A stretch of 17,253 nucleotides of DNA from an uncultured Oscillospiraceae bacterium (GCA_934635545.1 CAKTZN010000013.1:1-17253), one strand, 5' to 3'; numbered from the stretch's first letter, positions 1-7,172 are shown. Program-made: numbers and translations. Notes: a model not told the origin generated them from the sequence alone.

Positions 1-320
1 GAGGCGTGGGCCGCCTCCTTCACGCCGTACAGATAGTCGCACATCTGCTTGTCCACCACGAACGCGCCGGAGGGACAGGGGGGGATCTGGCCGCCCCGGG
101 CGCACACGGCGCTCAGGCTCTCCGGCGCGATGCCCTTCTCCTCCAGCACCTTCTCCACCAGCGCGCGGCGGAAGTCCACCTGATCCATGATCTGGGCGAA
201 GGGGGCAAGCTCCTGGGCGCTGTGGCGCAGCGTCTCCTGAAAGACGCACTGCTCGCCGTCAAAGACGCCCATCTTGGTGGAGGTGGAGCCGGGATTGATG
301 ACAAGGATGCGATAGCTCAT
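1..320 (-). CDS. buk: Butyrate kinase, N-terminal part (cut by window edge)
   Basis: The reverse strand from an ATG at 320 reads MSYRILVINPGSTSTKMGVF and stays open to the window edge, about 106 codons. The NPGSTSTK phosphate-binding motif at residues 9-16 and the later ARGG and GVKEAAHAS stretches are those of butyrate kinases in the acetokinase family, which make butyrate and ATP from butyryl phosphate and ADP in the cytoplasm. An AAAGGAG ribosome binding site lies about 8 nt upstream. The gene begins only 25 bp after pfkA with no promoter or terminator between them, so the two are probably co-transcribed. The usual partner, phosphotransbutyrylase, is not seen upstream; it could lie beyond the edge. 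The C-terminal two thirds are missing, so branched-chain acyl kinase specificity cannot be excluded. Confidence 0.9.
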   Translation of the reverse strand, partial: MSYRILVINPGSTSTKMGVFDGEQCVFQETLRHSAQELAPFAQIMDQVDFRRALVEKVLEEKGIAPESLSAVCARGGQIPPCPSGAFVVDKQMCDYLYGVKEAAHA

Positions 321-345
321 TGACAGATTCTCCTTTCGTTGGCGC

Positions 346-1323
346 TTATTGGCCGGTCATGGTCTTCATGACCTGGAATTCCTCCTGGTTCAGTGTCTTC
401 ATCATGGCCAGACCCTCGTCGATGTCCAGATCGGACACCTGGTCGCTGTGGATGACGATGACCCGGTTGGTGCCGCCCTCGGCCAGCACACGCACCGCCT
501 CATAGCCCATGCGGGTGGCGATGACGCGATCCTTGGCGGTGGGGCTGCCGCCCCGCTGGATGTGGCCCAGAATGGTCACCCGGGGATCGAGGCCCAGCTC
601 ATTCTTGATCTGTTCGCCCACCTTCATGGCGCTGACGCAGCCCTCGGCCACCACGATCATGAAGTTGGTCTTGCCCATCAGCCGGGCCTGACGGATCTTC
701 TCGGCCACATGGGCCTCGAAGTCGTACTCCGTCTCCGGCACCAGCACCGCCGTGGCGCCCACGGCCAGACCCACATACAGCGCCAGATATCCGGCGTGGC
801 GGCCCATGACCTCCACCACGGAGCAGCGCTCGTGGGACTGCATGGTGTCCCGCAGCTTGTCGATGCACTCCACTGCCGTGTTGGCGGCGGTATCGAAGCC
901 GATGGTATAGTCGGTGCAGACGATGTCGTTGTCGATGGTGCCGGGGATGCCCACCACGGAGATGCCCCACTTGCTCAGATCCTGGGCGCCCCGGAAGGTG
1001 CCGTCGCCGCCGATGGCTACGATGCCGTCCAGACCCAGCAGCTTGCAGGTGTTATAGGCCTTCTCCTGGCCCTCCTTGGTGCGGAATTCGTCGCTGCGGG
1101 CGGTATACAGGATGGTGCCGCCCCGGTTGATGATGCGGCTGACGCTGGAGCTGTCCATCTGCACGAAGTCGCCGTTGATGAGGCCCTGCCAGCCCCGGCG
1201 GATGCCCACCACCTCGATGCCCCGGCTCAGGGCGCTGCGCACCACGGCGCGGATGGCGGCGTTCATGCCCGGCGCGTCGCCGCCGGAGGTCAGCACACCG
1301 ATGCGTTTCACTGCGTTTTCCAT
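346..1323 (-). CDS. pfkA: ATP-dependent 6-phosphofructokinase
   Basis: This 325-residue cytoplasmic enzyme phosphorylates fructose 6-phosphate to fructose 1,6-bisphosphate, the committed step of glycolysis. It has the family's usual length (about 320). The N-terminal RIGVLTSGGDAPGMNAAIR loop, GGDGTF at 105-110 (glycine after GGD indicates ATP rather than pyrophosphate use), the catalytic PGTIDND at 127-133 with Asp131 as base, MGRHAGY near 174 and the C-terminal GHIQRGGSPTAKDR are all present and intact. The start at 1323 gives the canonical N terminus; the ribosome binding site upstream is weak (TGAGGT). A promoter lies at 1382-1410. Butyrate kinase follows after 25 bp, linking glycolytic flux and an ATP-yielding end step in one transcript. 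Confidence 0.97.
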   Translation of the reverse strand: MENAVKRIGVLTSGGDAPGMNAAIRAVVRSALSRGIEVVGIRRGWQGLINGDFVQMDSSSVSRIINRGGTILYTARSDEFRTKEGQEKAYNTCKLLGLDGIVAIGGDGTFRGAQDLSKWGISVVGIPGTIDNDIVCTDYTIGFDTAANTAVECIDKLRDTMQSHERCSVVEVMGRHAGYLALYVGLAVGATAVLVPETEYDFEAHVAEKIRQARLMGKTNFMIVVAEGCVSAMKVGEQIKNELGLDPRVTILGHIQRGGSPTAKDRVIATRMGYEAVRVLAEGGTNRVIVIHSDQVSDLDIDEGLAMMKTLNQEEFQVMKTMTGQ

Positions 1324-1381
1324 AGTACATACCTCATTTAATGATAAAATTTATGTTTCCATCAATTTTACTCCAGTGTGT

Positions 1382-1410
1382 AGTATACCACGTTCCCGCC
1401 CGCAACACAA
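1382..1410 (-). promoter_or_regulatory. Promoter for pfkA-buk
   Basis: On the minus strand, TTGTGT (1405-1410) and TATACT (1382-1387) are 17 nt apart, with GTGG just before the -10. It would give a leader of about 50 nt before pfkA. It lies back to back with the promoter at 1414-1442 that faces the other way; only 3 bp separate the two -35 boxes. Confidence 0.7.
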
Positions 1411-1413
1411 CCG

Positions 1414-1442
1414 TTGAAATGGGAAAGGCGTTGTGGTAGAAT
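1414..1442 (+). promoter_or_regulatory. Promoter for the 84-residue unknown
   Basis: TTGAAA (1414-1419) and TAGAAT (1437-1442) are separated by 17 nt. The sequence before the -10 is TTGTGG, an extended -10 of the Gram-positive TRTGn type. The start codon follows about 30 nt downstream. Confidence 0.75.
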
Positions 1443-1472
1443 AGGGAGACATCATGCGTAAGGAGGGCGGCC

Positions 1473-1727
1473 ATGCATCCGCAGTTTGAAGAGATGACCC
1501 CCAAGTGGTTCAACCGCGCCAACTATTACAGCGGCTCCATCGGGGATTTCCGTTACAGCTTTCTCATGGACAGAAAGGAAAACCTCATCCACGCCGCCAC
1601 CTATTCGGTGTACTGCTACGAGGTGGCCCGCGACGTAGAGAACCGGGATTACACCTGGGACGAGACCGGCGTGGCGGAGCTGAAGGCCTGGCTCCAGAGC
1701 CAGTACGAGGCCTTCTGCCAAAAATGA
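1473..1727 (+). CDS. Small conserved-looking protein of unknown function
   Basis: An 84-residue protein with a good promoter at 1414-1442 and an AAGGAGG ribosome binding site about 6 nt before the ATG, so it is very likely expressed. It has no signal peptide, membrane segment or cysteine motif. The sequence is rich in aromatic and acidic residues, with NYYSGSIGDFRYSFLMDRK near the start and a predicted helix at the end (ELKAWLQSQYEAFC). I do not recognise a family. It stands divergently to pfkA, and a tandem repeat block begins 24 bp after its stop codon. The Nudix gene further on has no obvious promoter of its own and may be read through from this one. Confidence 0.75.
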   Translation: MHPQFEEMTPKWFNRANYYSGSIGDFRYSFLMDRKENLIHAATYSVYCYEVARDVENRDYTWDETGVAELKAWLQSQYEAFCQK

Positions 1728-1751
1728 CCCCGGTGCGCAGTTCGATAGCCC

Positions 1752-1987
1752 GCCCGGTATATAGGCAAGGTACGTTAGACGTCCGTAGGGGCGGACGACC
1801 CTGTCCGCCCTGACGGTAAACAGGCGCAGTTCGGTAGACGTCCGTAGGGGCCGATGCCCACATCGGCCCGCACGGTAAACAGGCAAGGTGCGTTAGACAT
1901 CCGTAGGGGCCGATGCCCACATCGGCCCGCCCGGTAAACAGGCAAGGTGCGTTAGACATCCGTAGGGGCGGACGACCCTGTCCGCCC
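1752..1987 (+). repeat. Four tandem 59-bp units, each with a 26-nt GTAG hairpin
   Basis: The 236 bp divide exactly into four 59-bp units: a 33-nt linker (starting GCCCGGTA or similar and ending TTAGAC then GTCC or ATCC) and a 26-nt hairpin. The hairpins are at 1785-1810, 1844-1869, 1903-1928 and 1962-1987. All start GTAGGGGC and end GCCC, but the 14-nt cores are of two kinds in the order A, B, B, A. Core A is GGACGACCCTGTCC and core B is CGATGCCCACATCG; each is self-complementary. A remnant of a further unit may precede the block (GCGCAGTTCGATAG near 1736). This stretch fills most of the gap before the Nudix gene, and no protein-coding signal is seen in it. Confidence 0.9.
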
Positions 1988-2013
1988 TGACGATAACCGC
2001 AGCATTTCCGTGC

Positions 2014-2039
2014 GGGCCGACAGAGTCGTCGGCCCCTAC
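2014..2039 (-). repeat. GTAG hairpin, inverted copy (core C)
   Basis: Read on the minus strand this is GTAGGGGC, core CGACGACTCTGTCG, then GCCC. It faces the last tandem copy (1962-1987) across 26 bp, so the pair forms a REPIN-like arrangement. Its core differs from the A-type core at 9960 by a single flipped base pair. Confidence 0.85.
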
Positions 2040-2109
2040 ACCCCATTCCCCGTACCCGCCGCAAACGCCCCCATCCCCGACACATTCCCACCCAAAGAAA
2101 GGACTCATC

Positions 2110-2562
2110 ATGTCACAACATTTTTGCTGCTACTCGGCGGTGTTCCCGCTGCTGCTGCGGGAGCGTGACGGCAGGCGGGAGATCCTGCTGCACCACCGGT
2201 ACCACACCGGCTATATGGACGGCAAATGGGACATCGCCGCCTCCGGCCATGTGGAGGAGAACGAGACCGCCCGCCAGGCCCTGGCCCGGGAATGCCACGA
2301 GGAGCTGGGCATCCGCGTCCGTCCGGAGAACGCGGAATTTGCCCACGTCTGCCACCGGCTGGGCCAGGAGGGCGACCGCACCTATTATGACCTGTATTTC
2401 TTCGTCCACGCCTACGAGGGCACGCCCGCCATCATGGAGCCGGACAAGTGCGACGGCCTGGGCTGGTTCCCCCTGGACGCCCTGCCGGAGGATCTGATCG
2501 GCATCCGCCGCCTGCACCTTCACCAGGCGCTGGCGGGCCAGGTGTACGACGAGCTGTTCTGA
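2110..2562 (+). CDS. Nudix hydrolase
   Basis: A 150-residue cytoplasmic protein with a complete Nudix box at residues 46-68: Gly46, Glu52, then RECHEELGI at 60-68, matching GX5EX7REUXEEXGU. The box binds the divalent metal and hydrolyses a nucleoside diphosphate linked to another group. The early LLHHRYHTGYMDGKWD and the late GWFPLDALP are common in Nudix proteins close to the isopentenyl-diphosphate isomerase or ADP-ribose types, but the substrate cannot be told. The ATG follows GAAAGGACTCATC. A bidirectional terminator lies just after the stop codon. The repeat block upstream leaves no clear own promoter. Confidence 0.9.
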   Translation: MSQHFCCYSAVFPLLLRERDGRREILLHHRYHTGYMDGKWDIAASGHVEENETARQALARECHEELGIRVRPENAEFAHVCHRLGQEGDRTYYDLYFFVHAYEGTPAIMEPDKCDGLGWFPLDALPEDLIGIRRLHLHQALAGQVYDELF

Positions 2563-2570
2563 CCCGCAAA

Positions 2571-2599
2571 AAAAGACCGGTGCCACGCACCGGTCTTTT
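2571..2599. terminator. Bidirectional terminator between convergent genes
   Basis: AAAAGACCGGTGC, loop CAC, GCACCGGTCTTTT. The A-tract on one side and T-tract on the other let it serve both the Nudix gene (plus) and the DUF362 gene (minus). Confidence 0.9.
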
Positions 2600-2610
2600 C
2601 CTTTGCCAAC

Positions 2611-3720
2611 TCAGATCTTGATCAGCTCATATTCCCTTGTGCCCAGGCCCAGCTTCTCGCCGTGCTCCAGACAGCTCCGCCAGTCGGTGTCGGGATGGAT
2701 GCGCTGGAAGTGGTCATGGGCGTGCGCATGATCCTCCGGACAGTCCGCCGCGCTGCCCCGCAGGGGCGTCTGGGCGTTCACCGCGTCGATGCAGGCCATG
2801 TCCAGCGCCACAGGATCGAAGGAGGCGAACATGCCCACGTTGGGCACGATGGCCATGTCGTTCTCGCTGTGGCAGTCGCAGTTGGGGGACACGTCGATTA
2901 CCAGCGAGATGTGGAAGCAGGGACGGCCATCCACCACCGCCTTGGTGTACTCGGCGATCTTGCGGTTCAGGTTGCTGGTGGATTCATCCCAGTTGATCTG
3001 CACCGCGTTCTTGGGACACACGGCGATGCAGCGGCCGCAGCCCACGCACTTGTCGTGGTCGATGGCCGCCTTCCGGTCGGTGATCACCGGCGCGCCGTGG
3101 GCGCAGATCTTGCGGCACTGGCCGCAGCCCACGCACAGCTTCTGGTTCACATGGGGCTTGCCCGCGTTGTGCTGCTCCATCTTACCGGCCCGGCTGCCGC
3201 AGCCCATGCCGATGTTCTTCAGGCAGCCGCCGTAGCCCGCCGTCTCGTGGCCCTTGAAGTGGGTCAGGGAGATGAACACGTCCGCGTCCATAACGGCCCG
3301 GCCGATCTTGGCGTTCTTCACATATTCGCCGCCAACAACAGGCACCTCCACCTCGTCGTTGCCCTTCAGGCCGTCGGCAATGATGATCTGGCACCCGGTG
3401 GTCATGTAGTTGAAGCCGTTGACCATGGCGCTGTCCATGTGATCCAGGGCGTTCTTCCGTCCGCCCACATACAGCGTGTTGCAGTCGGTCAGGAAGGGCT
3501 TGCCGCCCCGCTCCTTCACGAAGTCCGCCACGGTCTTGGCCCAGTTGGGCCGCAGATAGGCCAGGTTGCCCGGCTCGCCGAAGTGCAGCTTGATGGCCAC
3601 AAATTTTTCGTTGAAATCGATCTCGCCCATCCCCGCCGTCTTCATCAGCCGCGTCAGCTTTTGCTGCAAATTCTCATGATAATCGGCACGCAGATCGGCA
3701 AAATACACCTTAGAAGCCAT
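2611..3720 (-). CDS. DUF362 protein with two [4Fe-4S] ferredoxin motifs
   Basis: A 369-residue protein starting MASKVYFADLRADYHEN at 3720, where AGAAAGGA lies in front; a longer open frame to 3795 lacks a ribosome binding site and codes for unlike sequence. Residues 1-185 form the DUF362 domain (VAIKLHFGEPGN, THFKGHETAGYGGCLKNIGMG). Two ferredoxin motifs follow: Cys196, 199, 202, 206 and Cys225, 228, 231, 235, each of the CxxCxxCxxxC type, so two [4Fe-4S] clusters are expected. After them a second DUF362 segment contains NVGMFASFDPVALD. Such proteins are common in anaerobes; the biochemical role is not established. A histidine- and cysteine-rich tail (DCPEDHAHAHDHFQRIH) could bind metal. It stands alone and converges on the Nudix gene. 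Confidence 0.88.
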   Translation of the reverse strand: MASKVYFADLRADYHENLQQKLTRLMKTAGMGEIDFNEKFVAIKLHFGEPGNLAYLRPNWAKTVADFVKERGGKPFLTDCNTLYVGGRKNALDHMDSAMVNGFNYMTTGCQIIIADGLKGNDEVEVPVVGGEYVKNAKIGRAVMDADVFISLTHFKGHETAGYGGCLKNIGMGCGSRAGKMEQHNAGKPHVNQKLCVGCGQCRKICAHGAPVITDRKAAIDHDKCVGCGRCIAVCPKNAVQINWDESTSNLNRKIAEYTKAVVDGRPCFHISLVIDVSPNCDCHSENDMAIVPNVGMFASFDPVALDMACIDAVNAQTPLRGSAADCPEDHAHAHDHFQRIHPDTDWRSCLEHGEKLGLGTREYELIKI

Positions 3721-3795
3721 AATTTTGTTGTCCTTTCTCCGTTTTTCTGAGGTTGTTCTGATCATGTCGATATAGTCTATCATATTTTGTCCCAT

Positions 3796-3806
3796 TGTGC
3801 TATACT
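3796..3806 (+). promoter_or_regulatory. Extended -10 promoter for the pseudouridine synthase gene
   Basis: TGTGC followed by TATACT (3801-3806) is a TRTGn extended -10; the -35 (TATCAT, 17 nt upstream) is poor. It would start transcription about 33 nt before the start codon. Confidence 0.55.
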
Positions 3807-3846
3807 ATATTTCTACAAATTTTCCGTAAAAAAGGAGGCCCCACCC

Positions 3847-4731
3847 ATGCGTATCCTGTCGCTGTCCATCACGCCGGAGCTGTCCGGCCAGACGGTCAGG
3901 CGCCTGCTGCGGCAGGAGCTGGGATTGTCCTCCTCCCTGCTGAAGTCCCTCAAATGGCGGGAGAACGCCATCCTGCTGAACGGCCGCCCCGTCACCGTCC
4001 GTGCCGTGGCCCATGAGGGTGACGTGCTGACAGTGGACGTGTCCGACCCGCCTGCGGAGAATCCCGTCGTTCCGGTGGACTATCCGCTGGACATTCTGTG
4101 GGAGGACGAGGATCTGCTGATCCTCAACAAGCCCGCCGGGATCACCGTCCACTCGGCGGCGCTGACGGAGGAGACCGTCACCGTGGCGGGGGCGGTGGCC
4201 CACTATCTGGGCTGCGATACCTTCCACCCCATCAACCGGCTGGATCGGGGCGTCACCGGCGTGATGGCGGTGGCCAAAAACGGCTATATGCACCAGCGCT
4301 GCATGGCCATCCTCCACACCGACGACTTCCGCCGGGAGTACCGCGGCATCTGCGACGGCGTGCCCCAGCCGCCCGCCGGAACCGTCGATCTGCCCATCAG
4401 CCGCCAGCCGGGGTCGCTTCTCAAGCGCAGCATCGACCCGGAGGGGCTTCCCTCCCGGACAGAATACGAGGTTTTGTCCGTGTCCCATGGCCGCGCCCTG
4501 CTGCGGCTGCGGCCCATCACCGGCCGCACCCACCAGCTCCGCCTCCACATGGCGGCCATCGGCCACCCCCTCACCGGCGACTGGCTCTACGGCGCGGAGG
4601 ACAAGGCCCTCATCCCCCGCCCGGCCCTCCACAGCTACGAGCTGTGGCTGCGCCACCCGCTGACGAAGGAGCTGCTCCACATCACCGCCCCCCTCCCGGA
4701 GGACATGCAGCGGTTGCTGCGGGTACGATAA
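3847..4731 (+). CDS. RluA-family RNA pseudouridine synthase
   Basis: A 294-residue enzyme that isomerises uridine to pseudouridine in rRNA or tRNA. Residues about 12-75 form an S4-like RNA-binding domain (VRRLLRQELGLSSSLLKSLKW). The catalytic domain has LILNKPAGITVH at 91-102, the catalytic loop INRLDRGVTGV at 129-139 with Asp133 as nucleophile, and GRTHQLRLHMAAIGHPLTGD near 236. The usual HRLD histidine is Asn130, a change often met in Firmicute homologues. The start at 3847 is chosen because AAGGAGG (3832-3838) lies 8 nt upstream; the frame opens earlier, at 3787. RluD versus other RluA subfamilies cannot be decided. A copy of the three-copy hairpin element follows directly and may end the transcript. 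Confidence 0.93.
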   Translation: MRILSLSITPELSGQTVRRLLRQELGLSSSLLKSLKWRENAILLNGRPVTVRAVAHEGDVLTVDVSDPPAENPVVPVDYPLDILWEDEDLLILNKPAGITVHSAALTEETVTVAGAVAHYLGCDTFHPINRLDRGVTGVMAVAKNGYMHQRCMAILHTDDFRREYRGICDGVPQPPAGTVDLPISRQPGSLLKRSIDPEGLPSRTEYEVLSVSHGRALLRLRPITGRTHQLRLHMAAIGHPLTGDWLYGAEDKALIPRPALHSYELWLRHPLTKELLHITAPLPEDMQRLLRVR

Positions 4732-4737
4732 CCCTCC

Positions 4738-4883
4738 GTAGGGGCGGACGTCGGGACGTTAAAAAAACATGCCGGTGGCATGTTTTTAGTCCCGATCGCG
4801 GCAGCTATGCTGCCGCAGCATCCATCTTGTCTTTGAAGGTACCATCTTACGTCGTCAGGGCCGACAGAGTCGTCGGCCCCTAC
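4738..4883 (+). repeat. Composite element, copy 1: GTAG repeat ends around a two-hairpin core
   Basis: The 146-bp stretch begins with a GTAG repeat cut after GTAGGGGCGGACG and ends with a complete inverted 26-nt GTAG repeat (4858-4883), so its ends are inverted repeats of GTAGGGGC. In between lies a structured core. Outer stem TCGGGAC (4751-4757) pairs with GTCCCGA (4789-4795) around hairpin 1 (4763-4787). Hairpin 2, GCGGCAGC-TAT-GCTGCCGC, follows at 4798-4816. A tail with two CATCTT motifs runs to about 4850. Copies 2 and 3 lie at 10184 and 11781. Confidence 0.85.
4763..4787 (+). terminator. Likely terminator of the pseudouridine synthase gene, inside composite copy 1
   Basis: AAAAACATGCC, loop GGT, GGCATGTTTTT: an 11-bp stem with flanking A and T runs, 32 nt after the stop codon. 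It is hairpin 1 of the composite element and would work on both strands. Confidence 0.6.
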
Positions 4884-4913
4884 GAAGCAACCACCGATGA
4901 CCTGGCGCACATC

Positions 4914-4938
4914 GGGCGGCCGCAAGGACCGCCCCTAC
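4914..4938 (-). repeat. GTAG hairpin, core F variant
   Basis: On the plus strand, GGGCGGCC-GCAA-GGACCGCCCCTAC. The minus-strand reading starts GTAGGGGCGG. It has the GTAG foot but is 25 nt and has a GCAA loop, resembling the copy at 14821-14846. Confidence 0.7.
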
Positions 4939-4975
4939 AAACCGTCCACCGTATCCATTGCATTCACCCCCCCGC

Positions 4976-5005
4976 AAAAAAAAGACGGCTCACGCCGTCT
5001 TTTTT
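4976..5005. terminator. Bidirectional terminator after the dockerin gene
   Basis: Eight A, GACGGC, loop TCAC, GCCGTC, then T6. On the minus strand it ends the dockerin protein gene, which stops 18 bp away. Confidence 0.9.
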
Positions 5006-5023
5006 CATGTCTTCATGCCGCTC

Positions 5024-6523
5024 TCATGCCTCGGTCTGGATCACGCCCGCCGCCACCTCATAGAGGTATTGCAGGTCGTACACATCCAGCACCTTGTCGC
5101 CGTTCATGTCCAGCATCTTGCGCTGGCCCGCGGTCATCACGCCGTTGCCGGTCAGGGCGTCATAGGCGGCCTGTACGTCAAGGATGGTCGTCGCGCCGTC
5201 GCCGGTCGCATCGCCCTGCACCGCCGCGATGATCTTGATGGGGAATTCCATGGAGGGCATATCTGTGCTCCAGTAATCCCCGCTGCGGCACTCCACTATC
5301 CCGGTATAGGTGTTTCCAGCCGTCCACTGCTGGTCATAGCTATTGCCACTGCGGGCGTAAGCGGCCCAGTATTCCGACGAGATGTCCGCCAGCAGCCCTT
5401 CTTTTATTGTGCCGTCCAGAAAGACAGCTCTGACGGTCAGCGTCTGCGCCGCGCTGTTGATATTGTACCAGAAGTATTTCTTATCGGGATCCGGTTCGCC
5501 CGTTTCACTATTCCACTCATAACTATAACCGCCGTCCACGCCCTCCACCAGGATCACCGGCTGCGTGCTCAGCAGACTGATGCCGACAACACGGTTTTCC
5601 GCGGTACTGGTGCCGGTGAACCAGGCGCTCTTGGCGATGTCGCCGCCCGCCGTATAGAGCTGCACGCTCCGCGGAGGATTTATGTCAGACCGGCTGCCGA
5701 CCACCGTCCACGTCAGCGGTGTCTGACTGCCGTCCACAGCGGTCGCGCTCTGAAAGACCGCCTCGGGAGCGGCCGTCAACTCTTCATCGGTCAGCGTGTA
5801 ATCGCTGACCTCCATATAGACCGCCGATTCCGTCACGTTCTCAATGGTGATGGTGCCGCCGGACACGTCATAGCCCTTGCACTTTCCTCCCGACTTAAAG
5901 GTACCGCCCTTGATGCCGTACTCGGTGCCGGAAACGGTCAACGAGCCGCCTGCCATGGTCAGCTTATCCGAAGTGTTAAAGAAGGTCACGCCGGTACACC
6001 AGGAGTGGAAGCACTTGCCGGTAGAGATATCACCGGTGCTCTGATAGATGCCGTACCAGCCGCCGTCCACCGTGATATTGGGGTGGAATTCGGGCAGCGT
6101 CGCCTGCTCCACCCGCACCGTGCCGTTGCTGATGGTCAGATCGGTGCCGGAGCACTCCAGAATATTGCCCAGCACCAGCGTGCCGGAGCCCGTGATGGTC
6201 ACGGCGTCCGCCCCGTCGCACAGCATGCCGTAGGCGGACTTATTCTCGCTGCCCGCGGCCAGCACAACGGTGGCCGACGTCTTGCCGAGGATGATGAATT
6301 CCCCGTCGAACCCGTTCAGCAGCAGCGTCTTTGCCGTGCTGTCATAGCTCCATCCGCTGCCGGACGCGTCCCCGTCGCAGTTGACCGGCTCGGTGCTGCC
6401 CTTCTCCCAGATGGACACGGCATAGACGCCGAAATTGTCGTAATCTCCCGCCCAGGCGGTCACCGGCAGCAGCGTGACCAGCATGATCAGCGCCAGCGCT
6501 AATCCCATCAAACGTTTTTTCAT
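5024..6523 (-). CDS. Secreted dockerin-domain protein with beta-rich repeats
   Basis: A 499-residue exported protein. A signal peptide spans residues 1-25 (MKKRLMGLALALIM... ending AWA before GDYDNFG). The middle consists of short beta-strand-like repeats rich in G, S, T and N (VTITGSGTLVLGN, LTISNGTVRV, LTMAGGSLTVSGTEYGI, GGTITIENV), typical of right-handed beta-helix or adhesin-like surface proteins. From residue 437 comes a type I dockerin: GDATGDGATTILDVQAAY and LDMNGDKVLDVYDLQYLY, two calcium loops with Asp/Thr/Asp spacing. A dockerin docks to a cohesin, so the protein is probably carried on a cell-surface complex. No catalytic domain was recognised. No cohesin or carbohydrate-active gene is next to it. 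Promoter at 6558-6585; GAGGG lies 10 nt before the ATG. Confidence 0.88.
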   Translation of the reverse strand: MKKRLMGLALALIMLVTLLPVTAWAGDYDNFGVYAVSIWEKGSTEPVNCDGDASGSGWSYDSTAKTLLLNGFDGEFIILGKTSATVVLAAGSENKSAYGMLCDGADAVTITGSGTLVLGNILECSGTDLTISNGTVRVEQATLPEFHPNITVDGGWYGIYQSTGDISTGKCFHSWCTGVTFFNTSDKLTMAGGSLTVSGTEYGIKGGTFKSGGKCKGYDVSGGTITIENVTESAVYMEVSDYTLTDEELTAAPEAVFQSATAVDGSQTPLTWTVVGSRSDINPPRSVQLYTAGGDIAKSAWFTGTSTAENRVVGISLLSTQPVILVEGVDGGYSYEWNSETGEPDPDKKYFWYNINSAAQTLTVRAVFLDGTIKEGLLADISSEYWAAYARSGNSYDQQWTAGNTYTGIVECRSGDYWSTDMPSMEFPIKIIAAVQGDATGDGATTILDVQAAYDALTGNGVMTAGQRKMLDMNGDKVLDVYDLQYLYEVAAGVIQTEA

Positions 6524-6557
6524 GGCATTTCCCTCACTTTACAGCACACTTTTCTCT

Positions 6558-6585
6558 ATTATACACGTCTTTTCCCCATACGCAA
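6558..6585 (-). promoter_or_regulatory. Promoter for the dockerin protein gene
   Basis: On the minus strand TTGCGT (6580-6585), 16-nt spacer, then a perfect TATAAT (6558-6563), 34 nt before the start codon. Confidence 0.7.
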
Positions 6586-6626
6586 GCGAAATATCACACT
6601 TTTTCCCCGCCAAACCGGCAATGCCC

Positions 6627-7139
6627 TCACTCCCTCAGCAGCTTCATCCGCTCCCGATAGTCCGGCAGTACGCGGGCCACCTGGGCGTAAAAGGCGGGGC
6701 TGTGGTCATGGTGGCGGATGTGGGCCAGCTCGTGGACCACCACATAGTCGATGGCCGCCTCCGGGTACTGCATGAGATACAGGGAAAAGCAGATGCCGTT
6801 CTTCCCGGAGCAGCTTCCGAACCGCGTCCGGGCGGCGGTGATCTTCACCGACGCGGGCGTCACGCCCATGATGGCCGCGTAGTGGGCCACCTTCCCCGGC
6901 AGCACCTCCCGCGCCCGCTGGCGCAGCGCCGCCATCTCCGCCTCGGTCAGGGGCGGATGGGCCGCCTGACGGGCCGCCACTCTGGCTCTGGCCTTCTCCA
7001 GCCACGCGGCGTGGCCGTCCACGAACCGCTCAATTTCCCCCTGGGACATCCGCAGCGGCGCCCGCACCAGCACCCGGCCCTCCCGGGTCACCTCCAGCGC
7101 CACCGTGCGGCGGCGTGAGCGGATGATCTCATAGTCCAT
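6627..7139 (-). CDS. YgjP/DUF45-like zinc metallopeptidase-fold protein
   Basis: A 170-residue protein of the YgjP family (DUF45, M48-like). RFGSCSGKNGICFSLYLMQYP precedes the metal site HELAH at 136-140; the third ligand is His146 in HHDHSPAFY. The family pattern HELxHxxxxNHSxxF is kept, with Asp in place of Asn before His146. Length is close to E. coli YgjP (about 167) and shorter than many homologues. YgjP-type proteins have been reported as UTP pyrophosphatases or putative peptidases; I cannot tell which applies here. The start at 7139 gives the usual N terminus and has GGAGG upstream. Its promoter (7173-7201) overlaps that of the divergent PPC gene. Confidence 0.88.
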   Translation of the reverse strand: MDYEIIRSRRRTVALEVTREGRVLVRAPLRMSQGEIERFVDGHAAWLEKARARVAARQAAHPPLTEAEMAALRQRAREVLPGKVAHYAAIMGVTPASVKITAARTRFGSCSGKNGICFSLYLMQYPEAAIDYVVVHELAHIRHHDHSPAFYAQVARVLPDYRERMKLLRE

Positions 7140-7172
7140 GGCCCCGCCCTCCTTCCGTCTTTCCTGCCGCCC

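Noticed and set aside
1752..1987. CRISPR-like array: 26-nt palindromic repeats with 33-nt spacers at a constant 59-bp period
   Set aside because: The spacers are nearly identical to one another while the repeats differ, the opposite of CRISPR; no cas genes are in the window.
1585..2111. Open frames in the repeat block coding peptides such as GRADVGIGPYG
   Set aside because: They are translations of the GTAG hairpins; the same words recur wherever the repeat occurs and there is no ribosome binding site.
3721..3795. 25-residue N-terminal extension of the DUF362 protein
   Set aside because: The added part overlaps the promoter region of the divergent gene and has no ribosome binding site; MASKVYF at 3720 has both the site and the expected start.
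4098..5063. Long overlapping frame of 321 codons over the pseudouridine synthase gene and the repeats
   Set aside because: Low-complexity Arg/Pro/Gly/His-rich translation out of frame with a clear RluA gene; it is a GC-driven shadow.
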